In this document: positions 27,887 to 39,461 of the stretch, piece by piece
Layout of the letters: each line of letters starts with the position of its first letter
Position numbering within the stretch: position 1 is the stretch's first letter
Source: Shewanella profunda
Lineage (GTDB): Bacteria > Pseudomonadota > Gammaproteobacteria > Enterobacterales > Shewanellaceae
Reading direction: 5' to 3'
Assembly: GCF_023283765.1 (NCBI RefSeq)
Contig: NZ_JAKILG010000002.1
Span: 62,001 to 126,000, forward strand
Length of the DNA: 64,000 bases
The notes under the pieces: model-generated
What the model was told of the DNA's origin: nothing
Database searches by the model: none
What the model saw: the letters and a program-made list of their open reading frames with translations, nothing else
Made by a program: the position numbers and the translations under genes

Positions 27887-30529
27887 TTAAAGTGTACGTG
27901 CCACTTCGACGGTTTCGAATACTTCGATTTGGTCGCCTACGCGAACATCGTTGTAGTTCTTAACGCCAATACCACATTCCATCCCGTTGCGAACATCGGC
28001 GACGTCATCTTTAAAGCGACGTAACGATTCGAGTTCACCTTCGAAGATAACAACGTTATCACGCAGTACGCGAATTGGTGCGCTACGCTTGATGGTACCT
28101 TCGGTAACCATACAACCTGCAATCGCACCCAGCTTAGGCGACTTGAACACATCACGCACTTCAGCCAGACCAATAATTTGTTGTTTGAATTCAGGAGACA
28201 GCATACCTGTCATCGCCGCTTTCACTTCATCAATCAAATTATAGATAACGCTGTAGTAACGTAGATCAACACTTTCGCTCTCGATAGTCTTACGTGCTTG
28301 TGCATCGGCACGCACGTTAAAGCCCACCATGATAGCGTTAGAAGCCGCGGCTAACGTCGCGTCGGTTTCAGTAAGTGCACCTACACCACGAGCGATGATG
28401 TTTACCTTCACTTCGTCGGTAGACAGGCCCGTTAATGAATCGGTAATCGCTTCGAGTGAACCTTGAACGTCCGCTTTCAGAACAATGTTCAGCTCTTTCA
28501 CTTCGCCGTCTGTCATGTTCGCGAACATGTTTTCTAGCTTAGATTTTTGCTGACGCGCTAATTTAACATCACGGAACTTACCTTGACGATACAGGGCAAC
28601 TTCGCGAGCTTTACGTTCGTCACGTACCACTGTTGCTTCATCACCTGCAGACGGTACGCCCGACAGACCCAGAATTTCAACAGGGATTGATGGACCCGCT
28701 TCAGTGATTGAACGACCGTTCTCGTCTTTCATTGCACGGATTTTACCGTACTCTAAACCACACAGAACGATATCGCCTTGGCGCAGCGTACCTTCTTGAA
28801 CCAGAATCGTTGCCACTGGGCCGCGACCTTTATCCAATTGTGATTCAATTACCACACCGGCAGCCATACCATCACGCACCGCTTTCAGTTCGAGAACTTC
28901 AGCTTGCAGTAAGATACCTTCGAGCAGTTCGTCAACGCCTTCACCTGTCTTAGCTGAAACGAAGGCAAACATGTTGTCTCCACCCCAATCTTCAGACATA
29001 ACACCGTGTTGTGACAATTCGCTCTTAACGCGATCAATATCCGCTTCCGGCTTATCCATCTTGTTCACAGCCACGATTAAAGGCACGTTACCGGCTTTAG
29101 CATGTTGAATCGCTTCGATAGTTTGTGGCATTACGCCGTCATCGGCAGCAACAACTAAGACTACGATATCCGTTGCCTTGGCACCACGGGCACGCATGGC
29201 GGTAAACGCGGCGTGACCAGGGGTATCAAGGAAAGTGATCATGCCGTTTTCGGTTTCAACATGGTATGCACCGATATGCTGTGTGATACCACCGGCTTCG
29301 CCGGCAGCCACTTTAGCGCGGCGAATATAGTCGAGTAAGGACGTTTTACCATGGTCAACGTGACCCATGATAGTCACAACCGGTGCACGAGATTCTAGCT
29401 TGATGCCATCTTCATCGTCACGATCTTGCAGCACTTGGTGCTCAAGTTCGTTTTCACGGATAAGCACCACTTTGTGGCCCATTTCTTCAGCAACTAACTG
29501 GGCAGTCTCTTGATCCAACACTTGGTTGATCGTGACCATTGAGCCCATTTTCATCATTTGTTTGATGATTTCAGTCGCTTTAACGGCCATTAAATGCGCC
29601 AGTTCAGAAACAGTCACAGTTTCACCGATACGCACATCACGGCTTACGGCTGCTACTGGCTTGTTAAAGCCATGCGCCATAGACTCAGGTGCTGTGCTGC
29701 GGTTACGCATATGTTTTTCACGGCCATCGCGCGCATCTTTGCCGCCACGCTTTTTGGCATTGCTCTTGTTGCGAGCACGACGTCCGCGTTTTTCTTCATC
29801 CAGATCAGAGGTATCTTCAGCGGCGCGAGCCACTATAGAGGTAGTGATGTGATGATCGCCGTTTCTTTCGGCTTCTAGACGTTGACGCTCTTCTTCGGCC
29901 CAACGCTTAGAGTTTTCTTCAGCTAACAAACGGGCCTTTTCAGCCGCTTTTGCCGCTTCTTCATCTTGCTTACGTTTAGTTGCAGCTTCTTGAGCCGCTT
30001 TTAAACGTTCAGCTTCTAGACGCGCTGCTTCTACTTCTGGTGAAGACTCTTTAATCACTTTTACTTCTGCCGCCGCTTTGGCTTTTGCCTTGGCTTCAGC
30101 TTCTGCTTTTGCCTTAGCTTCTGCCTCTGCTTTCGCTTTGGCCGCTTGAGCCGCTTCCGCTTCGGCCTTTGCTTTTACTAATGCTTCAGCTTCGGCTTTC
30201 GCCTCTTCTTCGGCTTTTAGCACTGTGTCATTCACATCGCGTTTAACAAAAGTACGGGTTTTACGCACTTCCACTTTAACGTCTTTAGATTGACCACCAT
30301 TACCAGCCACGCTCAGGGTAGATACCGTTTTGCGTTGCAGCGTCATCTTAGTCGGTGCGCTATCAGCACCGTGCTGCCTTTTCAGATAATCCAGTAACTG
30401 CTGCTTTTCCGCTTCAGATACGTTATCGGCTTGGCCTTTCTTAATTCCAGCCTGAGAGAATTGCTCAATCAGACGTTCAACACTTTTACCCACTTCCGTG
30501 GCCAATTTCTCTACGGTAGTATCTGCCAT
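27887..30529 (-). CDS. infB: Translation initiation factor IF-2
   Basis: A GTPase that brings fMet-tRNA to the 30S subunit. The 880 residues (E. coli 890) contain the IF2N domain ([20 protein letters not shown]), a long Ala-Lys-Glu coiled region with repeats of the type AEAEAKAK at about residues 105-225, a second IF2N-like segment, then the G domain ([25 protein letters not shown]) and domains II-IV ending [10 protein letters not shown]. It follows nusA by 25 bp in the classic operon. Internal starts make shorter IF-2 forms in E. coli; I did not confirm one here. Confidence 0.98.
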   Translation of the reverse strand: MADTTVEKLATEVGKSVERLIEQFSQAGIKKGQADNVSEAEKQQLLDYLKRQHGADSAPTKMTLQRKTVSTLSVAGNGGQSKDVKVEVRKTRTFVKRDVNDTVLKAEEEAKAEAEALVKAKAEAEAAQAAKAKAEAEAKAKAEAEAKAKAKAAAEVKVIKESSPEVEAARLEAERLKAAQEAATKRKQDEEAAKAAEKARLLAEENSKRWAEEERQRLEAERNGDHHITTSIVARAAEDTSDLDEEKRGRRARNKSNAKKRGGKDARDGREKHMRNRSTAPESMAHGFNKPVAAVSRDVRIGETVTVSELAHLMAVKATEIIKQMMKMGSMVTINQVLDQETAQLVAEEMGHKVVLIRENELEHQVLQDRDDEDGIKLESRAPVVTIMGHVDHGKTSLLDYIRRAKVAAGEAGGITQHIGAYHVETENGMITFLDTPGHAAFTAMRARGAKATDIVVLVVAADDGVMPQTIEAIQHAKAGNVPLIVAVNKMDKPEADIDRVKSELSQHGVMSEDWGGDNMFAFVSAKTGEGVDELLEGILLQAEVLELKAVRDGMAAGVVIESQLDKGRGPVATILVQEGTLRQGDIVLCGLEYGKIRAMKDENGRSITEAGPSIPVEILGLSGVPSAGDEATVVRDERKAREVALYRQGKFRDVKLARQQKSKLENMFANMTDGEVKELNIVLKADVQGSLEAITDSLTGLSTDEVKVNIIARGVGALTETDATLAAASNAIMVGFNVRADAQARKTIESESVDLRYYSVIYNLIDEVKAAMTGMLSPEFKQQIIGLAEVRDVFKSPKLGAIAGCMVTEGTIKRSAPIRVLRDNVVIFEGELESLRRFKDDVADVRNGMECGIGVKNYNDVRVGDQIEVFETVEVARTL

Positions 30530-30554
30530 CAGTTAAATCCCCCTGTTGATCGAC

Positions 30555-32054
30555 TTATGCTTCTTCGCCAAACCAACAGATGTTGCGGGCAGCCATGATG
30601 AGCGTACCTGCTTTTTCTTCTGTCAATTCTTCAATTTCGATCAAATCATCAATGCCTTGTTCAGCCAAGTCTTCTAGAGTCACAATACCTTTGCTAGCTA
30701 AAACATAGGCTAAGTGTCTTTCCACACCTTCAAGTGCTAACAACTCGTCACTTGGCTCCACACCATCCAGTGCTTCTTCAGATGCGAGCGCTCTTGTCGA
30801 GATCGCAGCTTTTGCACGTTCACGTAAAGCTTCAACGAGATCCTCGTCAAAACCGTCTATCGCCAATAGTTCAGACACAGGTACATAAGCGACTTCTTCA
30901 AGCGACGTAAAGCCCTCGTTCGCTAGTACTTGTGCAAAATCTTCATCGACATCCAGTGAATTAATAAACAGACTCACCACTTTGGCGCTTTCGGCCTGAT
31001 GTTTCTTATTCATGTCTTCCACTGTCATTACATTCAGCTCCCAACCCGTGAGTTGAGTTGCCAAACGTACGTTCTGGCCATTACGTCCAATGGCTTGTGC
31101 CAAACTATCAGCCTCAACCGCGATATCCATTGAATGGTTATCTTCGTCAACGATGATAGAAGCGACATCAGCTGGCGCCATGGCATTGATCACATATTGT
31201 GCTGGATTATCATCCCACAATACGATATCAACACGCTCGCCACCCAATTCATTAGATACAGCTTGTACACGCGCACCGCGCATACCCACGCACGCACCGA
31301 TAGGATCGATACGACGGTCATTTGACTTAACGGCGATCTTAGCGCGGGCGCCTGGATCACGGGCAGCGCCCATGACTTCGATCAACTCGTCAGCAATTTC
31401 AGGTACTTCAACACGGAAAAGCTCTATCAGCATTTCAGGTTTAGTACGGCTTAAAAATAACTGTGCGCCGCGAGCTTCTGGACGTACAGAGTAAAGCAAT
31501 GCACGAACACGGTCACCAGGGCGGAAAGATTCACGTGAAATTAAGTCTTCACGGAACAATACGCCGTCAGCGTTGTTGCCTAAATCAACCACTACGCTTT
31601 CACGGGTCGCTTTTTTTACAACACCAGTGATCAACTCGCCTTCTTTGTCTTTGAACTGCTCAACCACTTGTGCACGTTCAGCTTCACGTACTTTTTGCAC
31701 AATCACTTGCTTAGCGGTTTGAGTGGTAATACGGTCAAACACCACTGACTCGATATCGTCTTCGATAAACTCGCCAGGTTGGATGTCCGGATTTTCGTAA
31801 CGTGCCGCTTCTAACGTGATTTCACGATAAGGGTTTTCTAGCGCTTCACCGTGATCATCAACCACCATCCAACGACGGAAAGTATCATAACCACCCGTTT
31901 TGCGGTCAATGGAAACACGAACGTCAATATCACCATCGTATTTTTTCTTGGTTGCAGTAGCCAGAGCGATCTCTAGCGCTTCAAAAATTTTCTCGCGTGG
32001 AACGGCCTTTTCATTTGAAACCGCTTCAGCGACTAGCAGGATCTCTTTATTCAT
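30555..32054 (-). CDS. nusA: Transcription elongation/termination factor NusA
   Basis: Binds RNA polymerase and nascent RNA and modulates pausing, termination and antitermination. Order of domains: the NTD ([20 protein letters not shown]), S1 ([20 protein letters not shown]), KH1 and KH2 ([29 protein letters not shown]), and two acidic repeats (from [16 protein letters not shown] and from [16 protein letters not shown]). Length 499 residues (E. coli 495). It is 29 bp after rimP. E. coli NusA represses its own operon by acting at leader terminators, and matching hairpins lie upstream of rimP here. Confidence 0.98.
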   Translation of the reverse strand: MNKEILLVAEAVSNEKAVPREKIFEALEIALATATKKKYDGDIDVRVSIDRKTGGYDTFRRWMVVDDHGEALENPYREITLEAARYENPDIQPGEFIEDDIESVVFDRITTQTAKQVIVQKVREAERAQVVEQFKDKEGELITGVVKKATRESVVVDLGNNADGVLFREDLISRESFRPGDRVRALLYSVRPEARGAQLFLSRTKPEMLIELFRVEVPEIADELIEVMGAARDPGARAKIAVKSNDRRIDPIGACVGMRGARVQAVSNELGGERVDIVLWDDNPAQYVINAMAPADVASIIVDEDNHSMDIAVEADSLAQAIGRNGQNVRLATQLTGWELNVMTVEDMNKKHQAESAKVVSLFINSLDVDEDFAQVLANEGFTSLEEVAYVPVSELLAIDGFDEDLVEALRERAKAAISTRALASEEALDGVEPSDELLALEGVERHLAYVLASKGIVTLEDLAEQGIDDLIEIEELTEEKAGTLIMAARNICWFGEEA

Positions 32055-32083
32055 CTCGTCTTGCCTCGTTCACCTTGAAACTA

Positions 32084-32539
32084 TCAAAACTTAGCGATTA
32101 CGTTGCCTTTACGGATGTTATCCAGGGCGACAACTAGCTCTTTACCATTCACATTCAGTGAGAGCATTTGCCCTTCCACCTTTGTAATGGCGCCTTTTAA
32201 ATTACGACTGCCCGCGACAGGCATAGTCAGTTGAACTTTTACATCTTCCCCCACATAGGCCGCATACTGCTGGGCAGTAAACAACGGTCTATCCACACCA
32301 GGTGAAGAAACCTCTAGGGTATATTCGGTCGGAATAGGGTCTTCAACATCGAGCACAGCACTGACTTGGCGGCTGGTATTGGCACAATCTTCGATATTGA
32401 TACCGTTTTCACCATCGATGAACACGCGCAGTATTGAATGCTTACCCGCTTGAACATATTCAATGCCCCAGAGTTGAAAGCCTAATGCTTCCACAGGCAC
32501 TTTGAGCATTTCTGCCAGTCTGGATTCTAATGTTGCCAA
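32084..32539 (-). CDS. rimP: Ribosome maturation factor RimP
   Basis: A 151-residue assembly factor for the 30S subunit. Conserved segments are [34 protein letters not shown] and [13 protein letters not shown]. The start codon is TTG at 32539, with a GGGGG ribosome site six bases upstream; no ATG fits. It is the first coding gene after the initiator tRNA, and a terminator-like hairpin lies only 26 bases before its start, so expression probably depends on readthrough. Confidence 0.95.
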   Translation of the reverse strand: MATLESRLAEMLKVPVEALGFQLWGIEYVQAGKHSILRVFIDGENGINIEDCANTSRQVSAVLDVEDPIPTEYTLEVSSPGVDRPLFTAQQYAAYVGEDVKVQLTMPVAGSRNLKGAITKVEGQMLSLNVNGKELVVALDNIRKGNVIAKF

Positions 32540-32564
32540 AATTGACCCCCGGAAAAAACAAAAA

Positions 32565-32580
32565 AGGGCTTAATAGCCCT
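32565..32580 (-). terminator. Attenuator-like terminator in the rimP leader
   Basis: On the minus strand AGGGCT-ATTA-AGCCCT is followed by TTTTTTGTTTTTTCC. It lies 26 bases upstream of the rimP TTG and just before its ribosome site, so every transcript reading into rimP-nusA-infB from the tRNA promoter must pass it. Confidence 0.7.
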
Positions 32581-32631
32581 AGTACAACGCCGTATAGAAT
32601 ATACGACAAATTTAAAAGTCCTAGATAACAA

Positions 32632-32655
32632 AAAACCCCGTAATCACGAGGTTTT
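32632..32655 (-). terminator. Terminator downstream of the initiator tRNA
   Basis: On the minus strand AAAACCTCG and CGGGGTTTT pair around a six-base loop (one G-U pair) and are followed by TTGTT. It lies between the initiator tRNA and rimP. A smaller hairpin, CGTATA-GAA-TATACG, lies between this one and the rimP-proximal terminator. Confidence 0.7.
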
Positions 32656-32710
32656 TAGTGTCAAGAACCTGTAAACCATAACGAATCGATAAACATTCGT
32701 TACTAGGAGC

Positions 32711-32787
<77 letters not shown>

Positions 32788-32800
32788 TCAACTGTGTGCA

Positions 32801-32829
32801 AGTATATTGACTATCGTCATTCCTTGCAA
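32801..32829 (-). promoter_or_regulatory. Promoter of the initiator tRNA-rimP-nusA-infB operon
   Basis: TTGCAA (32829-32824), exactly 17 bases, then TATACT (32806-32801). The tRNA begins 13 bases after the -10 box. It lies in the 82-bp gap between the two tRNA genes. Confidence 0.6.
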
Positions 32830-32869
32830 TAACTAAGACAGAACTTACATCGTCAATCTTAATTATATT

Positions 32870-32956
32870 TGGTGCCGAGAGCGGGACTTGAACCCGCACG
32901 ACCGTTAGGCCACAGCCACCTCAAGGCTGCGCGTCTACCAATTTCGCCACCTCGGC
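32870..32956 (-). tRNA. leuU: tRNA-Leu (GAG)
   Basis: An 87-base class II tRNA with encoded CCA. The anticodon arm CAGCC-TTGAGGT-GGCTG gives anticodon GAG, and the long variable arm and GGTTCAAGTCC T loop are normal. It lies only 11 bp after secG on the same strand, so it is probably cut from the secG transcript. E. coli leuU has the same position. Confidence 0.96.
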
Positions 32957-32967
32957 GACACCTTTTA

Positions 32968-33303
32968 CTAGTCAGGAATTTTAGTTTCTGACTTTTCGGT
33001 TTCATCTTGAACAGGCTGAGTAACCTGTTCAGTATCTGAACCTAAATTTTTCCATGAATCTTCATTTTTTGCGTGGTTCGCACTTAAGTTGCCAATAACC
33101 AAACTTAAGGTAAAAAACGCAATGGCAAGAATCGCCGTTGTGCGTGTCAGGAAATTACCTGAACCGCTCGAACCAAACAGAGTACCTGATGCACCGGCGC
33201 CAAATGAGGCCCCCATGTCAGCTCCCTTACCTTGCTGAATTAACACTAGACCAATTAAACCTAATGCAACCAACAAGTAAATAACTAGTAGAACTTCATA
33301 CAT
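32968..33303 (-). CDS. secG: Protein translocase subunit SecG
   Basis: A small inner membrane subunit of the SecYEG channel. It has two transmembrane helices (about residues 3-22 and 52-72) joined by the conserved LIQQGKGADMGASFGAGAS loop. Its 111 residues match E. coli (110), and the tail is hydrophilic and acidic. It starts one base after the tpiA stop and is followed 11 bp on by tRNA-Leu, so tpiA, secG and the tRNA appear to be one transcription unit. Confidence 0.95.
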   Translation of the reverse strand: MYEVLLVIYLLVALGLIGLVLIQQGKGADMGASFGAGASGTLFGSSGSGNFLTRTTAILAIAFFTLSLVIGNLSANHAKNEDSWKNLGSDTEQVTQPVQDETEKSETKIPD

Positions 33304-33304
33304 A

Positions 33305-34087
33305 TTATGCGCTCATCGCTATGGTACACAGACTTAAAAACTCGCTAGAGTTTAAGCTAGCACCGCCAATCAGTCCACCATCAACATCAGGTTGGGCAAA
33401 TAAATCTGCAGCATTACTCGGTGTTACACTACCACCGTAGAGAATTCTGATATTTTCTCCGATAAACGGAGATACCTCAGAGAGACGTTTGCGAATAAAC
33501 GCATGAACTTCTTGTGCCTGCTCTGGTGTAGCGCTTTTACCTGTCCCTACAGCCCATAGTGGCTCGTAGGCGATAATGGCGTTATCAAAAGCCATAGTGC
33601 CATTTTTCTGGATCACTATATCCAACTCTTCCGCAATCACCTCGAAGGTGCGTCTTGCTTCACGCGCTGGACCTGACTCTCCCACACACAATATTGGGGT
33701 TAAGCCATGCTTTTGTGCAGCGGCAAATTTCTCCGCTACAATATTACTCGTCTCGCCGTACATACGACGACGCTCTGAATGTCCGATAATCACGTATCGA
33801 CATCCTGAATCTTTTAGCATCTGACCTGAAACTTCACCGGTATAAGCGCCAAAGTCATGTTGACTTAGGTTTTGTGCGCCCATCCTCACAAGTGAACCGT
33901 CTAACGCTTCCTTGTTTGCTTCTAGCAGTTGCCTAACGCTCTCTAGATAGATAGAAGGCGGGCATAAAACCACTTCAGCTGAATCATTTTGGAGCTTAGA
34001 GGCAAATTTCTTGAACAACTCTTGGGCTAATGCCGCACTGCCGTTCATTTTCCAATTGCCAGCTACCATAGGACGTCTGAGTGCCAT
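33305..34087 (-). CDS. tpiA: Triosephosphate isomerase
   Basis: Interconverts dihydroxyacetone phosphate and glyceraldehyde 3-phosphate. The catalytic Lys is in GNWKMNG, the His in IGHSERR and the Glu in YEPLWAVGTG; the phosphate-binding ILYGGSV and GGLIGGASL motifs follow. The ATG at 34087 gives 260 residues, with GAGGAG six bases upstream; the GTG just before it is the longer alternative. In E. coli tpiA is elsewhere, so the tpiA-secG pairing is a local arrangement. Confidence 0.97.
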   Translation of the reverse strand: MALRRPMVAGNWKMNGSAALAQELFKKFASKLQNDSAEVVLCPPSIYLESVRQLLEANKEALDGSLVRMGAQNLSQHDFGAYTGEVSGQMLKDSGCRYVIIGHSERRRMYGETSNIVAEKFAAAQKHGLTPILCVGESGPAREARRTFEVIAEELDIVIQKNGTMAFDNAIIAYEPLWAVGTGKSATPEQAQEVHAFIRKRLSEVSPFIGENIRILYGGSVTPSNAADLFAQPDVDGGLIGGASLNSSEFLSLCTIAMSA

Positions 34088-34282
34088 CACTGTCTCCTCT
34101 GAAAGCGGCGTGAATAATAGCGAACCACTTATTAAGTTACAATAGCTAAATTCGATTTTTTTCAGTTATCAGGTTGGGATGCTTACTTTTTACACGACCA
34201 AGCTGTTTTCTGTTCGTTTGCGCAGCTAACACCTTCATTTTTAATCGGTATCAGCTGCAGCGCTTTGCAATAATGCTAAATA

Positions 34283-35620
34283 TTAGCTAGCCGATTTTAC
34301 CGCATCTGCAATCAGATTTGCGTGGGCTAATACTGCACTATAATCGTCCCCTTCCACCATGACACGGATCAAAGGTTCAGTACCCGACTTACGTAATAGC
34401 ACACGACCACGAATACCGAGCTCAGATTCAACTTGCGCTTGCGCGGCTTTGACCTTATCGGAGTTAAGGGGATCATGTTCACCTTCAAAGCGCACATTGA
34501 CTAATACCTGTGGCAACATTTCCATCGGTGCAGTTAATTGCTCTAAGGTCGCATTCTGACGGCGCATAGCCGCTAATACTAAAATCCCGGCAATAATACC
34601 ATCACCAGTTGTACCATGATCTAAGTTAAGAATATGCCCAGAGTTTTCACCGCCAATACGCCAATCGAGCTCTTTAAGTAACTCCATCACATAACGGTCG
34701 CCCACTTTTGAGCGGGCGAAGGGAATATCTAATGCTTGTAAGGCTAAATCGAGCCCAAGATTAGACATTAACGTACCAACAACACCACCACGCAGTACGC
34801 CACGCGCTTTGGCATCGCAGGCAAGGATGTAGAGGATCTGATCCCCGTCGATCACTTCACCTGTGCTGTTGACCATCATAATACGGTCGCCATCGCCATC
34901 GAGCGCAATACCTAAATCGGCACCTTCGGCAAGCACAGTTTCGCAGATTTTGCCCATGGACGTTGCGCCCACTTTATCGTTGATGTTCACTCCGTTTGGC
35001 TGATCGCCAATCGCAATAACTTCAGCACCTAATTCACGAAACACGGCTGGAGCAATATGATAGGTTGCACCATGGGCACAATCCACCACAATTTTTAAGC
35101 CCGTTAAGGTGTGCTCTGCGGGGAAATTTCCTTTGCAATACTCAATATATCGACCACGGGCATCTTCTATACGGGAGACTTTACCCAGCAGATGCGACTC
35201 GACACAGACTAAGGGCTTTTCAAGCTCGGCTTCAATTTCTAACTCTAGGTTATCGTCTAACTTACTGCCGTCGGTGGAGAAAAATTTAATGCCGTTATCG
35301 TAATAGGGATTGTGTGATGCGCTGATCACTACCCCCGCCTCGGCGCGGAAGGTTCGCGTCAAATAGGCCACGGCTGGCGTTGGCATGGGACCCATTAACA
35401 TGACATTGAGACCTGCGGCAGAGAGGCCCGCTTCTAATGCCGATTCAAACATATAACCCGATATACGGGTATCTTTACCTATGATCACTTTCTTGGTACC
35501 ACTGCGGGATAACACCCTACCCGCGGCCCAACCTAGTTTCAGCGCGAGCTCAGGCGTCATTTGACCTGAACCGACCTTTCCCCGAATACCGTCAGTTCCA
35601 AAAAATTTACGTTCTTTCAT
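34283..35620 (-). CDS. glmM: Phosphoglucosamine mutase GlmM
   Basis: Converts glucosamine 6-phosphate to glucosamine 1-phosphate for peptidoglycan and LPS precursors. The phosphorylated Ser is in [17 protein letters not shown], the metal loop is ALDGDGDR and the sugar loop is GGENSGH. The ATG at 35620 gives 445 residues, the same as E. coli, with GGGGTGAT upstream; an ATG at 35638 adds six unusual residues. It lies 80 bp after folP, as in the E. coli ftsH-folP-glmM order. Confidence 0.97.
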   Translation of the reverse strand: MKERKFFGTDGIRGKVGSGQMTPELALKLGWAAGRVLSRSGTKKVIIGKDTRISGYMFESALEAGLSAAGLNVMLMGPMPTPAVAYLTRTFRAEAGVVISASHNPYYDNGIKFFSTDGSKLDDNLELEIEAELEKPLVCVESHLLGKVSRIEDARGRYIEYCKGNFPAEHTLTGLKIVVDCAHGATYHIAPAVFRELGAEVIAIGDQPNGVNINDKVGATSMGKICETVLAEGADLGIALDGDGDRIMMVNSTGEVIDGDQILYILACDAKARGVLRGGVVGTLMSNLGLDLALQALDIPFARSKVGDRYVMELLKELDWRIGGENSGHILNLDHGTTGDGIIAGILVLAAMRRQNATLEQLTAPMEMLPQVLVNVRFEGEHDPLNSDKVKAAQAQVESELGIRGRVLLRKSGTEPLIRVMVEGDDYSAVLAHANLIADAVKSAS

Positions 35621-35700
35621 ATCACCCCACAAACTCAAATGTGCCCCAATTATTTGGGATCATAATACTAATTAAATGCTTAACGAGAGCATAATGAGGC

Positions 35701-36534
35701 TTAACAATACACTTGTGTCGCTTGCAACACCTTGAGCATATCCACTGTTTCAGCAACATCGTGCACACGAATGATATGAGCCCCCTTTTGAGCCGCTATC
35801 ATAGCGCCAGCAAGGCTCCCAGCAAGACGTTCTGAGGTCGGTTTTGCTAAGAGGTTCCCTATCATGCTCTTACGAGACAATCCTATCAATATGGGTAGAT
35901 CAAACTTGGCAAAACGGTCTAGTTTTGCAAGTAATTCATAGTTATGTTCTAAGTTTTTGCCAAAACCGAACCCCGGATCCAGTAATAACAATTCACGGGG
36001 GATGCCAGCTTGTACGCAAGCCTCGATCCGCTCATTTAAGAAAGTCAAAACCTCTGCCACCACATCATGGTAATTCGGTGCAGATTGCATGCTCTTTGGC
36101 TCGCCCTGCATATGCATTAGACATATGGGAACTTGCAACTCTGCGGCGGCTTCCAAGGCACCGGGCTCCATCAAGGCACGCACATCATTAATCAAGTGCG
36201 CGCCAGCAGCCACTGCTTGACGCATAACTTCGGGTTTACTGGTATCAACCGAAATCCACACATCATGGTGCGCCGCAACATATTTTACTAACGGGATCAC
36301 CCTCTCAAGCTCTTCTGCTAGGCTGACCTCTGCGGCACCGGGTCTTGTCGACTCGCCACCAATATCGATCATGCCTGCACCTTGGGCCACCATCTCATCG
36401 GCATGTTGGCAAGCAAGCTCGAAGGAAGAATATTGTCCACCATCGGAAAAGGAATCGGGAGTCACATTGAGAATGCCCATAACAATAGGCGAAGCTAAAG
36501 AAAGGTGTTTTGTACCGGCTATCAATTCAAACAC
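35701..36534 (-). CDS. folP: Dihydropteroate synthase FolP
   Basis: Condenses 4-aminobenzoate with the pterin pyrophosphate in folate synthesis; it is the target of sulfonamides. Signature segments GILNVTPDSFSDGG, MIDIGGESTRPGA, LLLDPGFGFGK and LIGLSRKSM are all intact. Length 277 residues (E. coli 282). A strong terminator separates it from ftsH upstream, so folP-glmM should have its own promoter in the roughly 170 bases before it. Confidence 0.97.
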   Translation of the reverse strand: MFELIAGTKHLSLASPIVMGILNVTPDSFSDGGQYSSFELACQHADEMVAQGAGMIDIGGESTRPGAAEVSLAEELERVIPLVKYVAAHHDVWISVDTSKPEVMRQAVAAGAHLINDVRALMEPGALEAAAELQVPICLMHMQGEPKSMQSAPNYHDVVAEVLTFLNERIEACVQAGIPRELLLLDPGFGFGKNLEHNYELLAKLDRFAKFDLPILIGLSRKSMIGNLLAKPTSERLAGSLAGAMIAAQKGAHIIRVHDVAETVDMLKVLQATQVYC

Positions 36535-36703
36535 GCATTTACTCCTGTAATACGAACACTAACTATTTTACTCGCTGCCATAGCTTGCGTCATTAATTTC
36601 AAGCCATCACTTTCTATCCTAGGTGACTAATGTCAGAGGAAAAATATCAGTGCCAGCAGTGTGTATCAATGAAAATGCAGTCTAATTTCTAGCAAAGTAA
36701 AAC

Positions 36704-36730
36704 AAGAAAACCCCTTTACGGGGTTTTCTT
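36704..36730 (-). terminator. Terminator after ftsH
   Basis: AAGAAAACCCC-TTTAC-GGGGTTTTCTT, an 11-bp perfect stem 15 bases after the ftsH stop, ending in a T-rich tract on the minus strand. Confidence 0.88.
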
Positions 36731-36744
36731 TCAATTAAACATCA

Positions 36745-38688
36745 TTACTTAGCGGGTGATTCATCAGCGCCTTTAATTTCTGGCTCAACCGGTTTAACCG
36801 CTTCTTCGGGTTTAGCCTCTGGCTCACTATGACCGTTGCCTTTGTCGTTTGAACCATTGTCATCCACTTGCCAATCGGCAGGTTGACGGACTTCACGGCG
36901 ATTCATTAAATCATCAATTTGCAGTGAATCAATGGTTTCATACTTCATTAAAGCTTCTTTCATCGAATGCAGAATATCGAGATTATCCGTCAATATCTGT
37001 CTCGCCCTAGCATAGTTTTTGTCGATAAAGACTTTCACTTCGGCATCGATAATGGTGGCCGTTTCATCGGACATGGCTTTCGCTTTACCCATACTGCGAC
37101 CTAAGAAAACTTCACCGTCTTCTTCGGCATACAGCAAGGGACCTAGCTTGTCCGAGAAGCCCCACTGAGTCACCATGTTACGCGCAATAGATGTCGCGTA
37201 TTTGATGTCCTGCGATGCACCAGTTGATACTTTTTCAGTACCGTAGATAATCTCTTCGGCTAAGCGTCCACCGTAAGCCACTGAAATTTGGCTTTCTAAT
37301 TTACGACGGCTTTGACTTACCGAGTCAGCTTCGGGTAAGAAGAAAGTCACACCTAGAGCACGGCCGCGAGGAATAATAGTCACCTTGTGCACAGGATCGT
37401 GCTCTGGCACTAAACAACCCACTATCGCATGGCCCGCTTCGTGGTATGCGGTCATTTCTTTTTCAGCTTCAGACATCACCATAGAACGGCGCTCAGCACC
37501 CATCATGATTTTATCTTTCGCACGCTCAAATTCTTCCATACCTACAACTCGGCGATTTCCGCGAGCCGCAAACAGTGCCGCTTCGTTCACTAAGTTAGCT
37601 AAATCAGCACCAGAGAAACCTGGCGTACCACGGGCAATCACGCTCGCCTTTACATCATCAGAAAGCGGCACTTTACGCATATGCACTTTCAAAATCTGCT
37701 CACGACCACGAACATCGGGTAAGCCAACAACCACTTGACGGTCAAAACGACCTGGACGTAATAACGCAGAATCGAGTACGTCTGGACGGTTAGTTGCCGC
37801 GATAACGATAACGCCTTCATTACCTTCGAAGCCGTCCATCTCAACCAGCATTTGGTTCAGTGTTTGCTCACGTTCATCGTGACCACCACCTAAACCCGCG
37901 CCACGCTGACGACCGACCGCATCGATTTCATCGATAAAGATGATACAAGGTGCCGACTTTTTCGCTTGTTCGAACATGTCACGCACACGGGATGCACCGA
38001 CACCAACAAACATTTCCACGAAATCCGAACCCGAAATAGTGAAGAAAGGCACCTTAGATTCACCCGCAATGGCTTTCGCCAGCAAGGTTTTACCCGTACC
38101 AGGTGGGCCTACCATCAGCACGCCCGTTGGAATTCGGCCACCCAATTTTTGGAATTTAGTGGGGTCACGCAGATAATCAACCAGCTCTTTCACTTCTTCT
38201 TTTGCTTCGTCACAACCAGCAACATCGGCGAAAGTGGTTTTAATCTGATCTTCGCTCATCAGCTTGGCTTTGCTCTTACCAAAGGACATTGCGCCTTTGC
38301 CACCGCCGCCTTGCATTTGGCGCATGAAGAAAATCCATACCCCGATAAGCAATAACATCGGGAACCAAGAGATGAAGATTTGGGTTAGGAACCCTGACTC
38401 TTCGGCTTCTTGGCCCTTCATAGTGATACCTTTACGATCAAGATCATTAATTAAATCTTGGTCATATAACGGCATAATAGTAGTGAATTTTTCACCAGTT
38501 CGTTTAGAACCTTCGATAGTACGTTGGTCGCTTTTTACTTCGACCGTAGCGACTTGTCCATCACGAACATTGTCTAAGAAGGTAGAATAATCCATCTTCT
38601 GCGATGACGAAGAAGAGGGGGAGTAACCCTGAAACACTGACATCAGCACAACGGCGATGACAACCCAGAGTATTAGATTTTTTGCCAT
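36745..38688 (-). CDS. ftsH: ATP-dependent zinc metalloprotease FtsH
   Basis: A membrane-anchored hexameric AAA+ protease that degrades unassembled membrane proteins and regulators such as LpxC in E. coli. Two N-terminal helices (about residues 5-23 and 100-120) flank a periplasmic domain. The AAA module has Walker A GPPGTGKT and the [21 protein letters not shown]; the zinc site is HEAGH. The ATG at 38688 ([20 protein letters not shown]) gives 647 residues (E. coli 644); an extension to 38712 is not supported. It is 53 bp after rlmE and forms the rlmE-ftsH unit known from E. coli. Confidence 0.97.
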   Translation of the reverse strand: MAKNLILWVVIAVVLMSVFQGYSPSSSSSQKMDYSTFLDNVRDGQVATVEVKSDQRTIEGSKRTGEKFTTIMPLYDQDLINDLDRKGITMKGQEAEESGFLTQIFISWFPMLLLIGVWIFFMRQMQGGGGKGAMSFGKSKAKLMSEDQIKTTFADVAGCDEAKEEVKELVDYLRDPTKFQKLGGRIPTGVLMVGPPGTGKTLLAKAIAGESKVPFFTISGSDFVEMFVGVGASRVRDMFEQAKKSAPCIIFIDEIDAVGRQRGAGLGGGHDEREQTLNQMLVEMDGFEGNEGVIVIAATNRPDVLDSALLRPGRFDRQVVVGLPDVRGREQILKVHMRKVPLSDDVKASVIARGTPGFSGADLANLVNEAALFAARGNRRVVGMEEFERAKDKIMMGAERRSMVMSEAEKEMTAYHEAGHAIVGCLVPEHDPVHKVTIIPRGRALGVTFFLPEADSVSQSRRKLESQISVAYGGRLAEEIIYGTEKVSTGASQDIKYATSIARNMVTQWGFSDKLGPLLYAEEDGEVFLGRSMGKAKAMSDETATIIDAEVKVFIDKNYARARQILTDNLDILHSMKEALMKYETIDSLQIDDLMNRREVRQPADWQVDDNGSNDKGNGHSEPEAKPEEAVKPVEPEIKGADESPAK

Positions 38689-38741
38689 GTCACTCAAATT
38701 ACTAGACCTCATTAAGTCTTGCGATGATTAACGCTAGGTTA

Positions 38742-39371
38742 CTACAACTTGTACCCAGTCGCCACAAGATAGACTTCCCGGGAACGCGCCCGAGAAGAGT
38801 CCGGTTTACGTGTTTTAACTACTTTGAACGCTTCTTTAACCGCTTTCATATATTCGTCAAAGCCCTCCCCCTGAAAGACTTTCACAGCAAAACTACCATT
38901 AGGTGCCAATACTTGATGACACATATCTAATGCCAATTCCACTAAATACATAGCGCGCGGCTGATCGACACCGTCTGAACCACTCATGTTGGGTGCCATG
39001 TCTGACAACACAACGTCAACCTTATCCTCACCAACTCGGGTAAGCAATGCTTGGAGGACTTTATCTTCACGAAAATCCCCCTGCAAAAAGTCTACCCCAA
39101 CGATGGGATCCATAGGCAAAATGTCACAGGCGATGACCTTGCCTTTATCTCCAACCAACTTAACCGCCACCTGTGACCAGCCCCCAGGGGCGGCCCCTAG
39201 GTCAACCACAGTCATACTTGGGCGAATAAGTTGATCCTTTTGTTGAAGCTCTTCAAGCTTAAACGCAGCGCGAGAACGCAATCCCCGTTTCTGTGCTAGT
39301 TTGACATAATGATCATCAAAGTGTTCCAGCATCCAGCGATTGGAACTGGCCGTACGTTTTTTACCTGACAT
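38742..39371 (-). CDS. rlmE: 23S rRNA 2'-O-methyltransferase RlmE (FtsJ/RrmJ)
   Basis: Methylates U2552 in the A loop of 23S rRNA using SAM. The SAM site [16 protein letters not shown] and the catalytic region [13 protein letters not shown] are clear, with basic residues at the N-terminus ([18 protein letters not shown]). Length 209 residues, as in E. coli. It is divergent from yhbY, and ftsH follows. Confidence 0.97.
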   Translation of the reverse strand: MSGKKRTASSNRWMLEHFDDHYVKLAQKRGLRSRAAFKLEELQQKDQLIRPSMTVVDLGAAPGGWSQVAVKLVGDKGKVIACDILPMDPIVGVDFLQGDFREDKVLQALLTRVGEDKVDVVLSDMAPNMSGSDGVDQPRAMYLVELALDMCHQVLAPNGSFAVKVFQGEGFDEYMKAVKEAFKVVKTRKPDSSRARSREVYLVATGYKL

Positions 39372-39461
39372 TTAAAATCCGCAACAATTGAGAGTTACAC
39401 AAAGGCTATATAAGGGTAGAATAGCCGTTTTTCAACAGTAACTCAGCAAAAGTTGGTAGAA

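Noticed and set aside
30055..30215. Repetitive DNA inside infB that could look like a tandem repeat or repeat array
   Set aside because: It encodes the Ala-Lys-Glu linker normal for proteobacterial IF-2; the repeats are at protein level and imperfect.
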